The notes: a model not told the origin generated them from the letters alone. A stretch of 64,000 bases of DNA from Granulosicoccus sp045110475 (GCA_045110475.1 JBGCGC010000010.1:1-64000); one strand, 5' to 3'; numbered from the stretch's first letter, positions 9,794 to 19,329 are shown. A program made the numbers and translations.

Positions 9794-9836
9794 TCCTCGT
9801 ACCTGTAACTAATCAAGCCGATATTATTCCACACAA

Positions 9837-9856
9837 TTGCATACAACGGTATACAA
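9837..9856. promoter_or_regulatory. Palindrome, candidate GntR/FCD operator
   Basis: TTGCATAC-AACG-GTATACAA is an inverted repeat with seven of eight arm positions matching. It lies between the divergent AbrB-type gene and the GntR gene, about 40 bases before each start. FCD-type GntR proteins bind short AT-rich palindromes of this shape, so autoregulation and control of the transporter are likely. Confidence 0.6.
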
Positions 9857-9897
9857 TCAATCAAATCACGCAAATTTACTGCCGATTGACGCTATAA

Positions 9898-10566
9898 ATG
9901 AACAAGCATGTGCGCCCACAGGGACGTGATACCTATGCACGAATCCTCAACGAAATTCGCGCAGGTACCCTGAATCCTGGAGACCGCCTCACCGAAGCTG
10001 ACATAGCCGAACGTCTGGGCATTTCACGTACACCGGTTAGAGAGGCCATGCGCCAGCTGGAAGCCGATGGCTTGATAAGCCACACACCGCGTTCGGGCTC
10101 AACTATCCGGAAACTGGATTACTCAGAGGTCTCTGAACTCTACGAAATGCGCGCAGTACTTGAAAGCACGGCTGCCCGATTTTCAGCACGCGCCGCCTCC
10201 GATGTGGAAGTAGACGAATTGGTATCGATTCATCAGGCCATGTGCGCTGCAACAGATACTCACGAGCTGGATCAACTGAACCAACAGTTTCATCGCTGCC
10301 TGCTCGATGCAGCACGTAACAGGTTCTTGCTCAGCGCTGTGCGCTCCATTGAAAAAACCCTTCTGATACTTGGGCCCTCAACGTTCAACGAATCTGACAG
10401 AGCTGCACAGTCCAATAAAGAACACGAACAATTGCTCAACGCCATAAGCGCTCGAAACCCGGCCGATGCGGAACAGGCAATGCGCCAGCATATCGAATCC
10501 GCTCACCGAGTACGGTTACGCCAGTTAAGGCAAAACGGGACAAGCTGCAGCGAGCATTCAACATGA
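9898..10566 (+). CDS. GntR family (FadR/FCD) transcriptional regulator
   Basis: 222 residues, the normal FCD length. The winged helix-turn-helix is clear: YARILNEIRAGTLNPGDRLTEADIAERLGISRTPVREAMRQLE (the central part is the GntR signature), followed by SGSTIRKLDYSEV. The C-terminal helical FCD ligand domain has EMRAVLESTAARFSARAA and the histidine-containing QLNQQFHRCLLDAARN that binds a metal and an organic-acid ligand in characterised relatives. Its stop codon overlaps the next start (ATGA at 10563), so the regulator was translationally coupled to the now broken flavoprotein gene. The ATG at 9898 is the only start that keeps the N-terminus. Confidence 0.92.
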   Translation: MNKHVRPQGRDTYARILNEIRAGTLNPGDRLTEADIAERLGISRTPVREAMRQLEADGLISHTPRSGSTIRKLDYSEVSELYEMRAVLESTAARFSARAASDVEVDELVSIHQAMCAATDTHELDQLNQQFHRCLLDAARNRFLLSAVRSIEKTLLILGPSTFNESDRAAQSNKEHEQLLNAISARNPADAEQAMRQHIESAHRVRLRQLRQNGTSCSEHST

Positions 10567-10786
10567 GCGATAAAACTGCTCCTGTGTCTTCTATACACTG
10601 GGAAGTTATCATCGTCGGTGGCGGCACATACTGCAACATGCCTCAGGAAAAATCGATGTACGGCTGGACTACCGCATGGATAACAACGAATTCAGGCCAA
10701 TTTCTGCGGGCATTGTACGAACAGCACGAAAACTTGCTGACGGTAATGTTTATGTACCTGCTTCAGTATGGTCGAGACCTACTTAG
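10563..10786 (+). pseudogene. Chimeric remnant: FAD-protein N-terminus fused to PrpF-like C-terminus
   Basis: The frame from ATG 10563 opens with SSIHWEVIIVGGGT, the beta-alpha-beta FAD/NAD dinucleotide start of a flavoprotein, then loses all similarity after about 22 residues. From about 10637 to the TAG at 10784-10786 a different frame reads HASGKIDVRLDY and then SAGIVRTARKLADGNVYVP, which resembles the end of the PrpF / 2-methylaconitate or 3-methylitaconate isomerase family. I read this as a large deletion that removed most of two neighbouring genes and fused their ends out of frame. The PrpF call rests on memory of the RTAR-K-x-x-x-G-x-V-Y ending and is moderately sure. Both would fit a tricarboxylate catabolic operon headed by the GntR gene. 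Confidence 0.6.
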
Positions 10787-10868
10787 GCCGGTCAGTTGCG
10801 CAAGAGGTTAACGCACTCTTAATCCATTTTCCCAGAGTGCCTGCATTGCGTGACGAATGAATTTCTTT

Positions 10869-11671
10869 TCAGATAGTACCTTCAGAAAACGCTGCAGTGC
10901 CATCATAGCCACAATCCTTTTCCGCTTGTACATTGTCGAAGTTGAAATCACGCGTGTAGTACTGCGAGAAGTCTTGCAGAGTACATCTAACCACTCTAAC
11001 GTTGGGGTAGGCTTTTGAGACAGTCAGTGTAGTACTGGCATATTGATCAGAAAGGTGAACGACCGTGACCTGATCAATTCCGTCACAATAGAAACTGGAG
11101 AGGGTGCGCTTGCAGGCTGCGTCATCAAATTCTGGCTCTAGCGAACACACTACCAGCTCAAGGGCACCATCCCTTCTGGCAATCAACGGAAATTGTTGAG
11201 AAAAATTCGCCGCTTTAGCATTGTCTTTGAGTGGCTTGAAGAGAATGGAACTAGGGCTGTTGAAATCGTCAAGAACTGCGCCCCACCTACGCTTGAATTG
11301 CAGCACACCGTCAATTGGAAACGCGCGAGTATCCATGAGATCGTCAGCTGTCAGCGATTGATCGTAGGCATGGTAGGGCCATCCAATATCCAGAAACATG
11401 ACGTCGGCCTTGTTCTCCACAGACTTCATGTGGCGACCGAATGTCAGCAGGTTGGCTCTACGAGACTCAACGATAGTGGTATCAGCAAAGTGCTTTTTTT
11501 CAGATGAGGCAAGTTTATGCCTCGTCCGACATACAACAGGGATATTTTTTCCCGTGTTTTGTGAATCTCACCCTCGAGTACGAATACGTCTACTTTATAG
11601 TCAAAAATCGCCTTCGCAACATGTGGCAAAAGGTGTCTATGATTTTTGTAGTAAATGAGACAATTCGACAT
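10869..11671 (-). pseudogene. Unknown gene split by a frameshift at an A7 run
   Basis: Two minus-strand frames make one protein of about 265 residues. The first reads MSNCLIYYKNHRHLLPHV, then DVFVLEGEIHKTR and GRGINLPHLKK. At the run of seven T (plus strand, 11494-11500) coding sense moves to the other frame, KKHFADTTIVESRRANLL, which continues with no stop through GRHMKSVENK, MFLDIGWPYHAYD and FPLIARRDGALELVV to the TGA-type end at 10869. Read alone, the first frame ends quickly in PLSLSLVEPTC. I do not recognise the family; there is no signal peptide or membrane segment. The break could be a real mutation, a phase-variable tract or a base-calling error in the homopolymer. Confidence 0.55.
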
Positions 11672-11704
11672 TTTGCACTTGAATTGTTTAACAATATTTT
11701 TCAA

Positions 11705-12589
11705 TTGCTACACTCTAGAACATGGGTCATCTATAGGGACAGAGTTGGCAAACGCGGTGTCGTCGGCACTGATTTCCGACTAGTAATTTAGTGGATGCCT
11801 GAAGGGATAGGTAAAAACAAGTGTCTACAAATCGTTAGATGTGTCACATTGCAAATTTGAAACAGATCCGCTCGACACGTAGGTTAACGGCATCCACGCG
11901 CCAGAATGAAATGTTAAGTGAGCATCCACGAATAATGCGTCCATATAAACCCATAAAATAGTCAGTGTCGATCTAGCAGAATAGGTATTCCAGGATTGTC
12001 AGTAGCCATTCCGTTTGGTTTAAGCCTAGCATTGCAAGAACGAACGCCATACCGGCATTGGCACCAACATCGACTTGTTTTCCATGACCGATCGACACAC
12101 GTGCCACTAGTCATCTGATACCCATGCGTTGCGTTAATTCATGTGCCTTTTATCAGCGGATGACTGGCCCTGCTCCTCGCCATTCGGACAATATTGAATC
12201 TAAAAACCGATAGGCGTCTTACAAACCGTGGTACAGGCAAACAACGAAGCATACTTACCCTTTCAAGACGACCTTGTGTCTGATCACCGCGCCGGTGAAA
12301 TGGTAAACAATAACGTCCCCGTTCTCGAAACCTGATTCTAGTGGAGCATAGGGATATCAATCTTTTGAGAACTATAAATCGGTAGACCAAACGCGAGCAC
12401 CATGCACTTCGACAATCAAAGCTCACATAGCCTGACGTGAATTAACACTTCAAACATTGCAGATTAGTTATGCTAATGTTTGGTTGCATGGACTTTAAAC
12501 AAAGCAGCCACTTACTGCCAACTCTCATATAAGCCTGTCAAACAGGTGAAAATTTTTTTGAACAAGCAATGCCTACATGGAGCAAAGCA
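11705..12589. other. Long stretch without a supported gene
   Basis: About 880 bases. Only short, composition-poor frames occur (for example 12139-12426 minus), none with recognisable protein text. I see no RNA gene or repeat. The AT-rich end (12470-12590) probably carries the promoter of the next gene. Confidence 0.4.
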
Positions 12590-13159
12590 ATGCGTAAGAT
12601 ATTTTTTTCAATTATTTTTCTGGTATTTTTACCGGTAGCACACGCCCAGAGCTTGCCTCCGGTCGTTAACCTTCAAATTGAAGGCAATGTATTGACCTGG
12701 GATCCCATTGACGGTGCTGATGGTTACAACATTTACTTGCGTGGTTACTACGCTACGGTACGTGATACGCTCAGCTTCCCCCTAACAGAAGTCGGTTCTT
12801 ACTCTGTTGTTGCGTTCACTGAGGAAGGGGTTTACAGCCCGCTGCGCGGCGGTGACCGTATTGAGTTTTTTGGTGGCAATGACAATCGCCCTTCCTTTTT
12901 TACTTTTACTAACGATATCGTGTATAGGACCGTTCGATGTTTTGATGTCGAAGCGGGAGGAACATGCGAAGCCACATGCCCCGATGCCATCTATCCAGTC
13001 GGCAGTCAGGGAGTTTTCCTATCGGTTGCATCTGGCGGCGCCTGCAGCAGTTCAGACACTGCCAACGTGAATTCGCGTATTGGTCCCAAGGTATACAGTT
13101 GCACAGTGTCCAGTTTCACCAGCCGGGTAGAGGCACAGGTGGCCTGTTTGGTTGACTAG
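12590..13159 (+). CDS. Small secreted protein with FnIII-like domain
   Basis: A signal peptide (MRKIFFSIIFLVFLPVAHAQ, cleavage after AHA) is followed by a beta-sandwich-like segment with the FnIII-style text VLTWDPIDGADGYNIYLRG and YSVVAFTEEGVYSP. The second half is cysteine-rich (C at RCFDVEAGGTCEATCPD, GGACSS, VYSC and ACLVD), probably a disulfide-bonded domain of unknown type. I choose ATG 12590 over the in-frame ATG at 12569, because GGAG lies 8 bases upstream and it gives a textbook signal peptide. It is a single gene flanked by non-coding DNA, and its role is unknown; the beta-sandwich suggests adhesion or binding at the surface. Confidence 0.7.
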   Translation: MRKIFFSIIFLVFLPVAHAQSLPPVVNLQIEGNVLTWDPIDGADGYNIYLRGYYATVRDTLSFPLTEVGSYSVVAFTEEGVYSPLRGGDRIEFFGGNDNRPSFFTFTNDIVYRTVRCFDVEAGGTCEATCPDAIYPVGSQGVFLSVASGGACSSSDTANVNSRIGPKVYSCTVSSFTSRVEAQVACLVD

Positions 13160-13287
13160 TGTAGTGTGTCACGCTGCGGCGTACCGCTCCAGAGCAACGC
13201 ATCGTTAGTTAACTGCAACGCCATGTTCCCACATGATGCGAGACACCAAAAGTATGCTTTTCCAAGGTACGGTGGATAGTGGACACC

Positions 13288-15882
13288 TTACTCGACGGAT
13301 TCAATTTTGAACCGACTGACCATCTGGTGAAGCTCAACGGAGGTGCGTGATAGCTCATTAGCTGCGCCTTTGGTGTTGGCTGCGCCCTCCAGCGTCTGTT
13401 GAGTGCCCAAGGCGACTTGGCTAATACTTTTGGCTATCTCACCACTACCGTCGGCTGTTTTAGCGATCGTTTGCGAAATACTATCCGTGGTCTCACTCTG
13501 TTGCTGTACCGCGCAAACGATTGACGTCTGAATTTCATTGATCTGCCCGACAATCGTATCAATATCGCAGATAGCTTCAACGGCATTGGAACTGTCACTC
13601 TGAATTGCACTTACAATTTGACCAATTTCATCGGTGGCTTTGGCGGTCTCTTTGGCCAGTTCCTTGACCTCGTTGGCTACGACTGCAAACCCTTTCCCGG
13701 CATCACCCGCTCTTGCCGCTTCAATGGTTGCATTGAGTGCCAACAAGTTGGTTTGCTCAGCGATAGAGCTGATGACCTTGATAACATTTCCTATCCCCGC
13801 ACTGGAATCAGAGAGCTGTCTAACAGTCGTATCGGTTTTTCTGATGAGATCAACCGCCTCTGATGCTACTTGCGACGCACGACTGGTGTTGCCTACAATC
13901 TCCGTAATGGATGTTCCCATCTGCACCGCCGCTGCTGCAACCAGAGTGACGTTCTTGTCTACCTCCCCCGCACTCTTTGACACGTGCTCAGCCTGTTGTG
14001 CATTTACTTGCGAGGAGCTAGAGAGAGATTCACTGACGGTAGCCAATTCTCCTGACGCCAGCTGTAGTCGTTCGGCTGAGCCGCCAATGCCGCGCAGGCT
14101 TTGTCGCAGCTGTGCCAGAAATTTCTCCAGAGCAACACCCATTTTTCCGATTTGATCATTCCCTTTCACTCCAATCGTTCTGGTGAGATCACCGGAGGCT
14201 GCAGCATTGACCACGTCAAGCAGGTCGTCCACCTTGGCTTTAAGTGCGTCAGCCTGTTCACGCTCACGTTCCATGTTTTCCTCAGCCACCTTTTGGATTT
14301 TATCCGTAACCAGTGACAGGCTTAGCATCGGGCCCAGATACTCTTTGTTTTCGTTGAACACGGCATCTATGGTGGCATCAACGTACTGATCACCCACGGT
14401 CAGCATCGCATTGAATGGCAACTTTTCAGGTTTAGAGAGTAATTCACGCACTTCTGCAAGCTTCGGGTGGACGTCTACCAGACGCTGCCCCACCAGCTCT
14501 TTGCCAGATAGGGTAAATCCTTCCGTGAGATTTTCCATCAGGCTCTGTGTTGCGGGATTGGTGTATTGAATGATCAAATCCTGATCGGCCATCAAGGTGG
14601 CCGTCGGCGATCCTTCGACCATAGCTACTACTCGGTCGAGTTTCTGGCGCAACTCGCCAAAGAAAGTGGCGACTTCTTCCCAATTCACTGATTCTGAATT
14701 CAATGTGGCTCGCATTTCTCTTACAACGCGATTAAGCGCATGGATAAGCAGGCCAACCTCGTCTTGACGAGTTACCTCAATCTCTTTACTGAGATCGCCG
14801 TTGCTGACGGCTGTTGCCAGATCGACGGCCTTGTGAAGAGGCGTCCGAATACTTCGAATGATCCAAAGGCCTGCAGCTATGGCTATCAGAACGCCTGCTA
14901 TAACGGCAAGTATTAATGTTCCGTATGCTCTACCTACGGTACGCTTGACAGTGTCCATTTGTCCTTCTACCTGACTGTCACCAACCTCTTCCAATGCCGT
15001 GACAGTTTCCAGAAACTGGTTGGCTTGTGCCTGATATTGTTTTCTTGTCTCAGCCAGACTCAGATAAGCCGCCGTTGCCGATGCAAAGTCGGACTTGTGA
15101 GTTGTGAATGCTGTGCCCAACGCTTCTGAGTACGTTGCACTGGCATAGCTTCGATCTTCAATTCTGGTTGTTTTAAACACAGGATGATCGATGATTTCAG
15201 CGATACTATCAGCTAGAAAAGCCAGTGTACCGCTCAGGCGTTGCAAGGTCGGCGCTACCGACTGTCCAATAACAAGTCGTTTGTAATAAAAAATCTGTTG
15301 CAGCATGGCAATTCGGGTTTCCATGCCACCATCGGCCGCAGTCCAGCGATCTGCCAAACCAGTATTCCAGCTTATAAGCCTGTCAGGATCGGAAATTAAC
15401 GCTTCAACCTGCTCATCACCCAGTGCTTCGACAGACTCCATTAATTCCTGAAAACGATAGAAATTCGCATTAAGTTGCTTGTCCAGAGATGAAAAAGTGG
15501 CATGTCTATCAAGCATTTTCTGGCGTACCGCCTGAAATAGCTTGAGATCTTCATCAAAGCGACGTAGCTCATCCTCGTTGATCAGACCGGACTGTCGCAT
15601 GCGTCCAAAGGCGGTTGAAGCCAGCTCCTGCGCGTCGCGGAGTTTCCGCTCAGCGGCCTGATGAGCATCGCTATCTGAGACAATTTGACTGATAGCGAGC
15701 AACTCCGTGCTGACCCCGATTGTACCTTCCATAGCACCGTCGGCGGCCTCCCATGCAGGGCCTGTGACAAATGCGAGACTTTCACTCAACCGGTGGATTC
15801 CATAGCCGCCCACTGAGCTGCATAGCACCACGATTGTGGTTATCAAGACGAATCCAGAGGTAATGCGTGCGCTGATTTTCAT
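13288..15882 (-). CDS. Methyl-accepting chemotaxis protein with PAS-like insert
   Basis: A large (864-residue) transducer. TM1 is ARITSGFVLITTIVVLCSSV. A helical periplasmic sensor of about 290 residues follows, then TM2 (LILAVIAGVLIAIAAGLWII, about residue 330) and a HAMP domain (PLHKAVDLATAVSNGDLSKEI). Next come a PAS-like domain (AMVEGSPTATLMADQDLIIQ, then NPATQSLMENL), a second HAMP-like coil (VVNAAASGDLTRTI) and the signalling hairpin. The hairpin tip is intact: EAARAGDAGKGFAVVANEV, ending VKELAKETAKAT. The C-terminus lacks a CheR-binding pentapeptide. It would report an unknown ligand to CheA/CheW. The ATG at 15882 (MKISARI) is preferred to the one 10 codons upstream. It has no che genes beside it. 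Confidence 0.93.
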   Translation of the reverse strand: MKISARITSGFVLITTIVVLCSSVGGYGIHRLSESLAFVTGPAWEAADGAMEGTIGVSTELLAISQIVSDSDAHQAAERKLRDAQELASTAFGRMRQSGLINEDELRRFDEDLKLFQAVRQKMLDRHATFSSLDKQLNANFYRFQELMESVEALGDEQVEALISDPDRLISWNTGLADRWTAADGGMETRIAMLQQIFYYKRLVIGQSVAPTLQRLSGTLAFLADSIAEIIDHPVFKTTRIEDRSYASATYSEALGTAFTTHKSDFASATAAYLSLAETRKQYQAQANQFLETVTALEEVGDSQVEGQMDTVKRTVGRAYGTLILAVIAGVLIAIAAGLWIIRSIRTPLHKAVDLATAVSNGDLSKEIEVTRQDEVGLLIHALNRVVREMRATLNSESVNWEEVATFFGELRQKLDRVVAMVEGSPTATLMADQDLIIQYTNPATQSLMENLTEGFTLSGKELVGQRLVDVHPKLAEVRELLSKPEKLPFNAMLTVGDQYVDATIDAVFNENKEYLGPMLSLSLVTDKIQKVAEENMEREREQADALKAKVDDLLDVVNAAASGDLTRTIGVKGNDQIGKMGVALEKFLAQLRQSLRGIGGSAERLQLASGELATVSESLSSSSQVNAQQAEHVSKSAGEVDKNVTLVAAAAVQMGTSITEIVGNTSRASQVASEAVDLIRKTDTTVRQLSDSSAGIGNVIKVISSIAEQTNLLALNATIEAARAGDAGKGFAVVANEVKELAKETAKATDEIGQIVSAIQSDSSNAVEAICDIDTIVGQINEIQTSIVCAVQQQSETTDSISQTIAKTADGSGEIAKSISQVALGTQQTLEGAANTKGAANELSRTSVELHQMVSRFKIESVE

Positions 15883-16140
15883 ATTGGTACGACAACCGTA
15901 GTATTGGAACACAGACCTGGTGACTTAGACCAACGCTGCAGCCGACTATAGATCTGCCACATTCGTCGTTCCTTGAGTCTTAGCGTTTGATAACGGACAG
16001 AATTTAGTCAAACTCTGGCTAACGGCGTCAGGTAACGGTTAACACTCACTGACGTTATTTGCAGTAAGCACGAAGACTTTCAGTGTTTATCGTTTAGCTA
16101 TTTTTTGAAAGTCCGTGTCGCCTACTCGAAAGAGCAGCTA

Positions 16141-16200
16141 TCGCAATCTGACTGATCGCAATCTGACTGATCGCAGCCCGACTGATCGCAGCCCGGCGAA
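16141..16200. repeat. 15-bp tandem repeat, four units
   Basis: Units TCGCAATCTGACTGA, TCGCAATCTGACTGA, TCGCAGCCCGACTGA and a degenerate TCGCAGCCCGGCGAA run head to tail upstream of the rhomboid gene. Confidence 0.9.
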
Positions 16201-16220
16201 ATACAGCTTGTACTTCATAC

Positions 16221-16262
16221 CGGGGCGCGTAGTCCGGGGCGCGTAGTCCGGGGCGCGCAGTC
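16221..16262. repeat. 14-bp tandem repeat, three units
   Basis: CGGGGCGCGTAGTC occurs twice exactly and once as CGGGGCGCGCAGTC, only 20 bases after the 15-bp array. The unit is much more GC-rich than its surroundings. Confidence 0.9.
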
Positions 16263-16365
16263 TGAGCAGGATTCGCTAAAAGGAAAAGGGGTTGCGTGGC
16301 CCACTAGCAGCACTCAGAGTATGATGTACGCTGGCATAGTTGATCCATAAGGGAGTCCACTTGGT

Positions 16366-17136
16366 ATGATATTTCCCATCAGGGATGAAAACCCACAAAT
16401 CAATATTCCTTATATCACGTACCTGTTTATCGGTCTTAACCTGCTTGCGTGGGTAGGTTTGCAGGGGATGGGCGCGGAACCAGCACTATCGCAGTCTGTG
16501 TGCCAGTTCGGCTTGATACCGGCAGACCTGACAAGTCAGGAGCTTGTGCGCAGCAGGCCCTTTTGCAACATAGATGGAAACCCGGACTGGTATTCGTTAG
16601 TCACATCGATTTTCATGCACGGAAGCTGGATGCATCTTATTGGCAATATGTGGTTTCTGTGGATATTTGGCAATAACGTTGAAGACTCAATGGGCAGTGG
16701 ACGTTTTGCCATTTTCTATATCCTTACAGGTCTCGCAGCCTCCGCAACTCAGATCATTGCAGATACCGGCTCGGTTGTCCCAATGGTGGGGGCATCGGGT
16801 GCAATCGGCGGTGTGATGGGCGCATATATCGTGCTCTACCCTAAAGTGCACGTCCACATGTTTTTCCTGTTTCGAACGTTTTCCATCCCCGCTGTCTTCA
16901 TGCTAGGTTACTGGATCGTGACTCAACTGATGGGCGGCTTCTCGTCCATGGGAACCGTCGGCGGTGGTGTTGCATTCTGGGCGCACGTTGGAGGCTTCAT
17001 TTCCGGCATGGTACTAATATACATTTTCAAAGATAAAGAACTGCTTGAAAATCACCCGTATCACGGTTGGAATCAAACAGAACATCAGGAGAAAGTGTGG
17101 CAGAAAGTACCTACCAGAACCGTAGGCTGGCATTGA
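16366..17136 (+). CDS. Rhomboid family intramembrane serine protease
   Basis: 256 residues with about six membrane helices. The rhomboid landmarks are all present: TSIFMHGSWMHLIGNMWFLWIFGNNVED (helix 2 with the His and Asn of the oxyanion region), the catalytic serine in GASGAIGGVMGAY and the catalytic histidine in WAHVGGFISGM. Family members cleave transmembrane proteins within the inner membrane, and some bacterial ones (rhombosortases) process C-terminal GlyGly-CTERM tails; this one looks like the general type. AGGGAG lies about 11 bases before ATG 16366. A hairpin follows the gene, so it is monocistronic. A possible tail-anchored substrate-like fragment lies far away at 51 kb; any link is speculative. 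Confidence 0.93.
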   Translation: MIFPIRDENPQINIPYITYLFIGLNLLAWVGLQGMGAEPALSQSVCQFGLIPADLTSQELVRSRPFCNIDGNPDWYSLVTSIFMHGSWMHLIGNMWFLWIFGNNVEDSMGSGRFAIFYILTGLAASATQIIADTGSVVPMVGASGAIGGVMGAYIVLYPKVHVHMFFLFRTFSIPAVFMLGYWIVTQLMGGFSSMGTVGGGVAFWAHVGGFISGMVLIYIFKDKELLENHPYHGWNQTEHQEKVWQKVPTRTVGWH

Positions 17137-17164
17137 CAAGTTACCCCGTATAAAGCAATTTTTC

Positions 17165-17186
17165 ATGTTGTTCAGCACAACATTTT
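17165..17186 (+). terminator. Rho-independent-type terminator after rhomboid gene
   Basis: ATGTTGT-TCAGC-ACAACAT makes a 7-bp stem followed by TTTT. It lies about 30 bases past the rhomboid stop. Confidence 0.6.
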
Positions 17187-17309
17187 AAGACAAATTCTTA
17201 TGCAGAATTCTGTGCTTGATTGAATTTCCGTCGTGACTATGTAATCGATGACAAATCGAAATAATCCGATTACGCGTTCAAAGTTGCAAGAGTTTACCGA
17301 ACAACAATA

Positions 17310-19070
17310 ATGCAATTTTTAAAAAAACTGATCGCTACGCAGAACTCACCAGACGTCTTTTTTCAGAGGTATGTGGGCATATTTATCTGTGTTTTATCGA
17401 TGACACTTTTTCACCGATTGATGGCGCTGCGTGTTTACTACCATCTCAACAATTTCGCGGTATCTCATAGTCTGCTTGATGGAATTATCGCAAAAATAGG
17501 ATTTATCAACTATTTTGGTACCTCGATATTGAACGGATTGAGAGACGATGTGATCTTTTGCCTGCTTGCCACATTGGCCATTGTGTTTTTGCACAGAAAG
17601 TTAAGGATCATCGCTCTTGTCCTCTTAGCTATGTTCTACGCTGCAAACGTTGAACATATTCGATACAACTTCACCAATATTAACTTTGCTCTTGTGAGCG
17701 CCGCGGTGGACATGACGTTCGTCCGAGCCCAACTCAGCGAAGAGTTTTTTGATTTTTTCTTGCTATGCCTTGCAGTTTGGGCTTGCATTGCGTATCTGGG
17801 TCGCTACAAGCCAACAGTAATTGTGTCGAACCTGATAACCGTCATTGTACTGTTAGCAATTGCACTTCCCATATACTCATCAAATTTCACGCAACCACAA
17901 TGGATGCAAACCCATCCGCTGTTGCCTATATCAAATCACCCACAGATCACTCAAAACAATAGATCATTTGAAGAAGCGCCCTTCACCGCCAATACAGGGG
18001 TGTCAGTTCCGGAACGTTTCCAACCGGTCCGTAACCTGCTCATCGTCTATCTGGAGGGTTTGTCGCACCTCAGCATTGAATCGGGAGACATGAGTTACTT
18101 GAAAAGTCTGGAAAGTGAGAACACTACCTATACCAGACATTTTGGCCATCAACTGATTACGGCCAACGGTTTGTATACCTCATTAACCGGGAATTTACCG
18201 CGTTTCATTTCAGAAGATCTAAGGTGGGATGAAATTCTGGCCAAAGACGCCGACGTGCCCTTGGCCCTGCCCATCGTACTCAAAAACCACGGCTATCAGA
18301 CAGGTTTTTTTCAAAGCGCACCTAATGGCTATATGTCGAAGGACCAAATTCTTCCACTATTAGGCTTTGATACCGTGTTTGGCGATGAACAGCACCCAGA
18401 GCACCAAGCTCGCAGTGGATGGGGAATAGACGACAAGTCCCTGTTCACCAACGCGCTGAACCATATCGACTCCCTGGATCCCGACTCACCATGGATGCTT
18501 GGAATACTTAACACCGGAACACATAGTCCATATTTCTCGCCGGATGATTTTCTTCCGGAGAGTACTGACAATCGTTATCGAGCACTACGGTATCTGGACG
18601 AGGCGATATTCGAACTGATTGAAGGGTTAAAGGCCAGACAACTGCTGAACAATACGGTCGTGGTGATTACCTCTGATGAGTCACGAGAGATGCCTGGTGG
18701 CATGATCCTGGAAAACGAAATTGCGCTTGGCTGGTTACCCCTGATTCTGATGACACCAGAGACAGAGTCCCAGTCCATCAATGAATACGTTATGAACTCA
18801 GAGCTACCCGGTATTATTCTGAATTCATTAGGAAAAGAAAAATTTGAGGAATCCTCTTACAAGAAAAATTCAATTGTCTTTGGCAACGTCATTACCAATC
18901 GTCTTGTGTGGTACGACATTTCTACCCAAGAGCTATTATCCTGCAACACGCAAAGCTTTGTTTGCGGTTTGTATGGAGAAGTCTCAGATCTTGCGAACCT
19001 GACCAAAGTAAAGCCACTGCAACAGGCCTATTTTCCAAATCTGGAGGCGTTGATCAAGAAATACGAATAG
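17310..19070 (+). CDS. LTA synthase-like / sulfatase family membrane protein
   Basis: 586 residues: about five membrane helices in the first 200 residues, then a periplasmic alkaline-phosphatase-fold sulfatase domain. Motifs fit the LTA synthase/phosphoethanolamine transferase-like branch: NLLIVYLEGLSHLS, GLYTSLTGNLPRF, GFFQSAPNGYMSKD, ILNTGTHSPYFSP and VVITSDESREMP. The residue after the YLEG motif and the Thr/Ser of NGLYTSLTG are candidate catalytic nucleophile and metal-site residues. Such enzymes move phosphoglycerol or phosphoethanolamine groups onto periplasmic glycans or lipids. It stands alone. The final HxxH-type metal motif of classical LtaS is weak (DESREMP), so substrate and activity are uncertain. 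Confidence 0.78.
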   Translation: MQFLKKLIATQNSPDVFFQRYVGIFICVLSMTLFHRLMALRVYYHLNNFAVSHSLLDGIIAKIGFINYFGTSILNGLRDDVIFCLLATLAIVFLHRKLRIIALVLLAMFYAANVEHIRYNFTNINFALVSAAVDMTFVRAQLSEEFFDFFLLCLAVWACIAYLGRYKPTVIVSNLITVIVLLAIALPIYSSNFTQPQWMQTHPLLPISNHPQITQNNRSFEEAPFTANTGVSVPERFQPVRNLLIVYLEGLSHLSIESGDMSYLKSLESENTTYTRHFGHQLITANGLYTSLTGNLPRFISEDLRWDEILAKDADVPLALPIVLKNHGYQTGFFQSAPNGYMSKDQILPLLGFDTVFGDEQHPEHQARSGWGIDDKSLFTNALNHIDSLDPDSPWMLGILNTGTHSPYFSPDDFLPESTDNRYRALRYLDEAIFELIEGLKARQLLNNTVVVITSDESREMPGGMILENEIALGWLPLILMTPETESQSINEYVMNSELPGIILNSLGKEKFEESSYKKNSIVFGNVITNRLVWYDISTQELLSCNTQSFVCGLYGEVSDLANLTKVKPLQQAYFPNLEALIKKYE

Positions 19071-19112
19071 CCGTAACCAAATCAAGGTCGAAGGGGCGAA
19101 TAGCTTGTCAGA

Positions 19113-19137
19113 TTGATTGATCAGCGCAGTCAATCAA
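19113..19137. terminator. Hairpin after sulfatase-like gene
   Basis: TTGATTGA and TCAATCAA are perfect 8-bp arms around a 9-base loop, 40 bases after the stop. No T-run follows, so termination is only possible. Confidence 0.4.
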
Positions 19138-19329
19138 GTATCCAAAAGCAAAATTCATAAAAGTGATCAATAGGAAGCATTGATAAATGATAAATATGAT
19201 CTATTGACTCTAGTTAAAGACTCTGTCCTAATACGAGTTCAATTGTCGAGGCACTGGAGTTTTTGCAGAAAATTCGTAAGGAACGCTTAGCGATTCGTTT
19301 ATCAGACTACCGAGACGGTTAGCGCCACG

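Noticed and set aside
11705..12589. Possible RNA gene or attachment site in the long gap
   Set aside because: No tRNA-like cloverleaf, inverted repeat or conserved RNA motif could be traced by eye.
16141..16262. Iteron-like origin of replication
   Set aside because: Repeats are short, two different units, and there is no replication initiator gene or DnaA-box cluster nearby.
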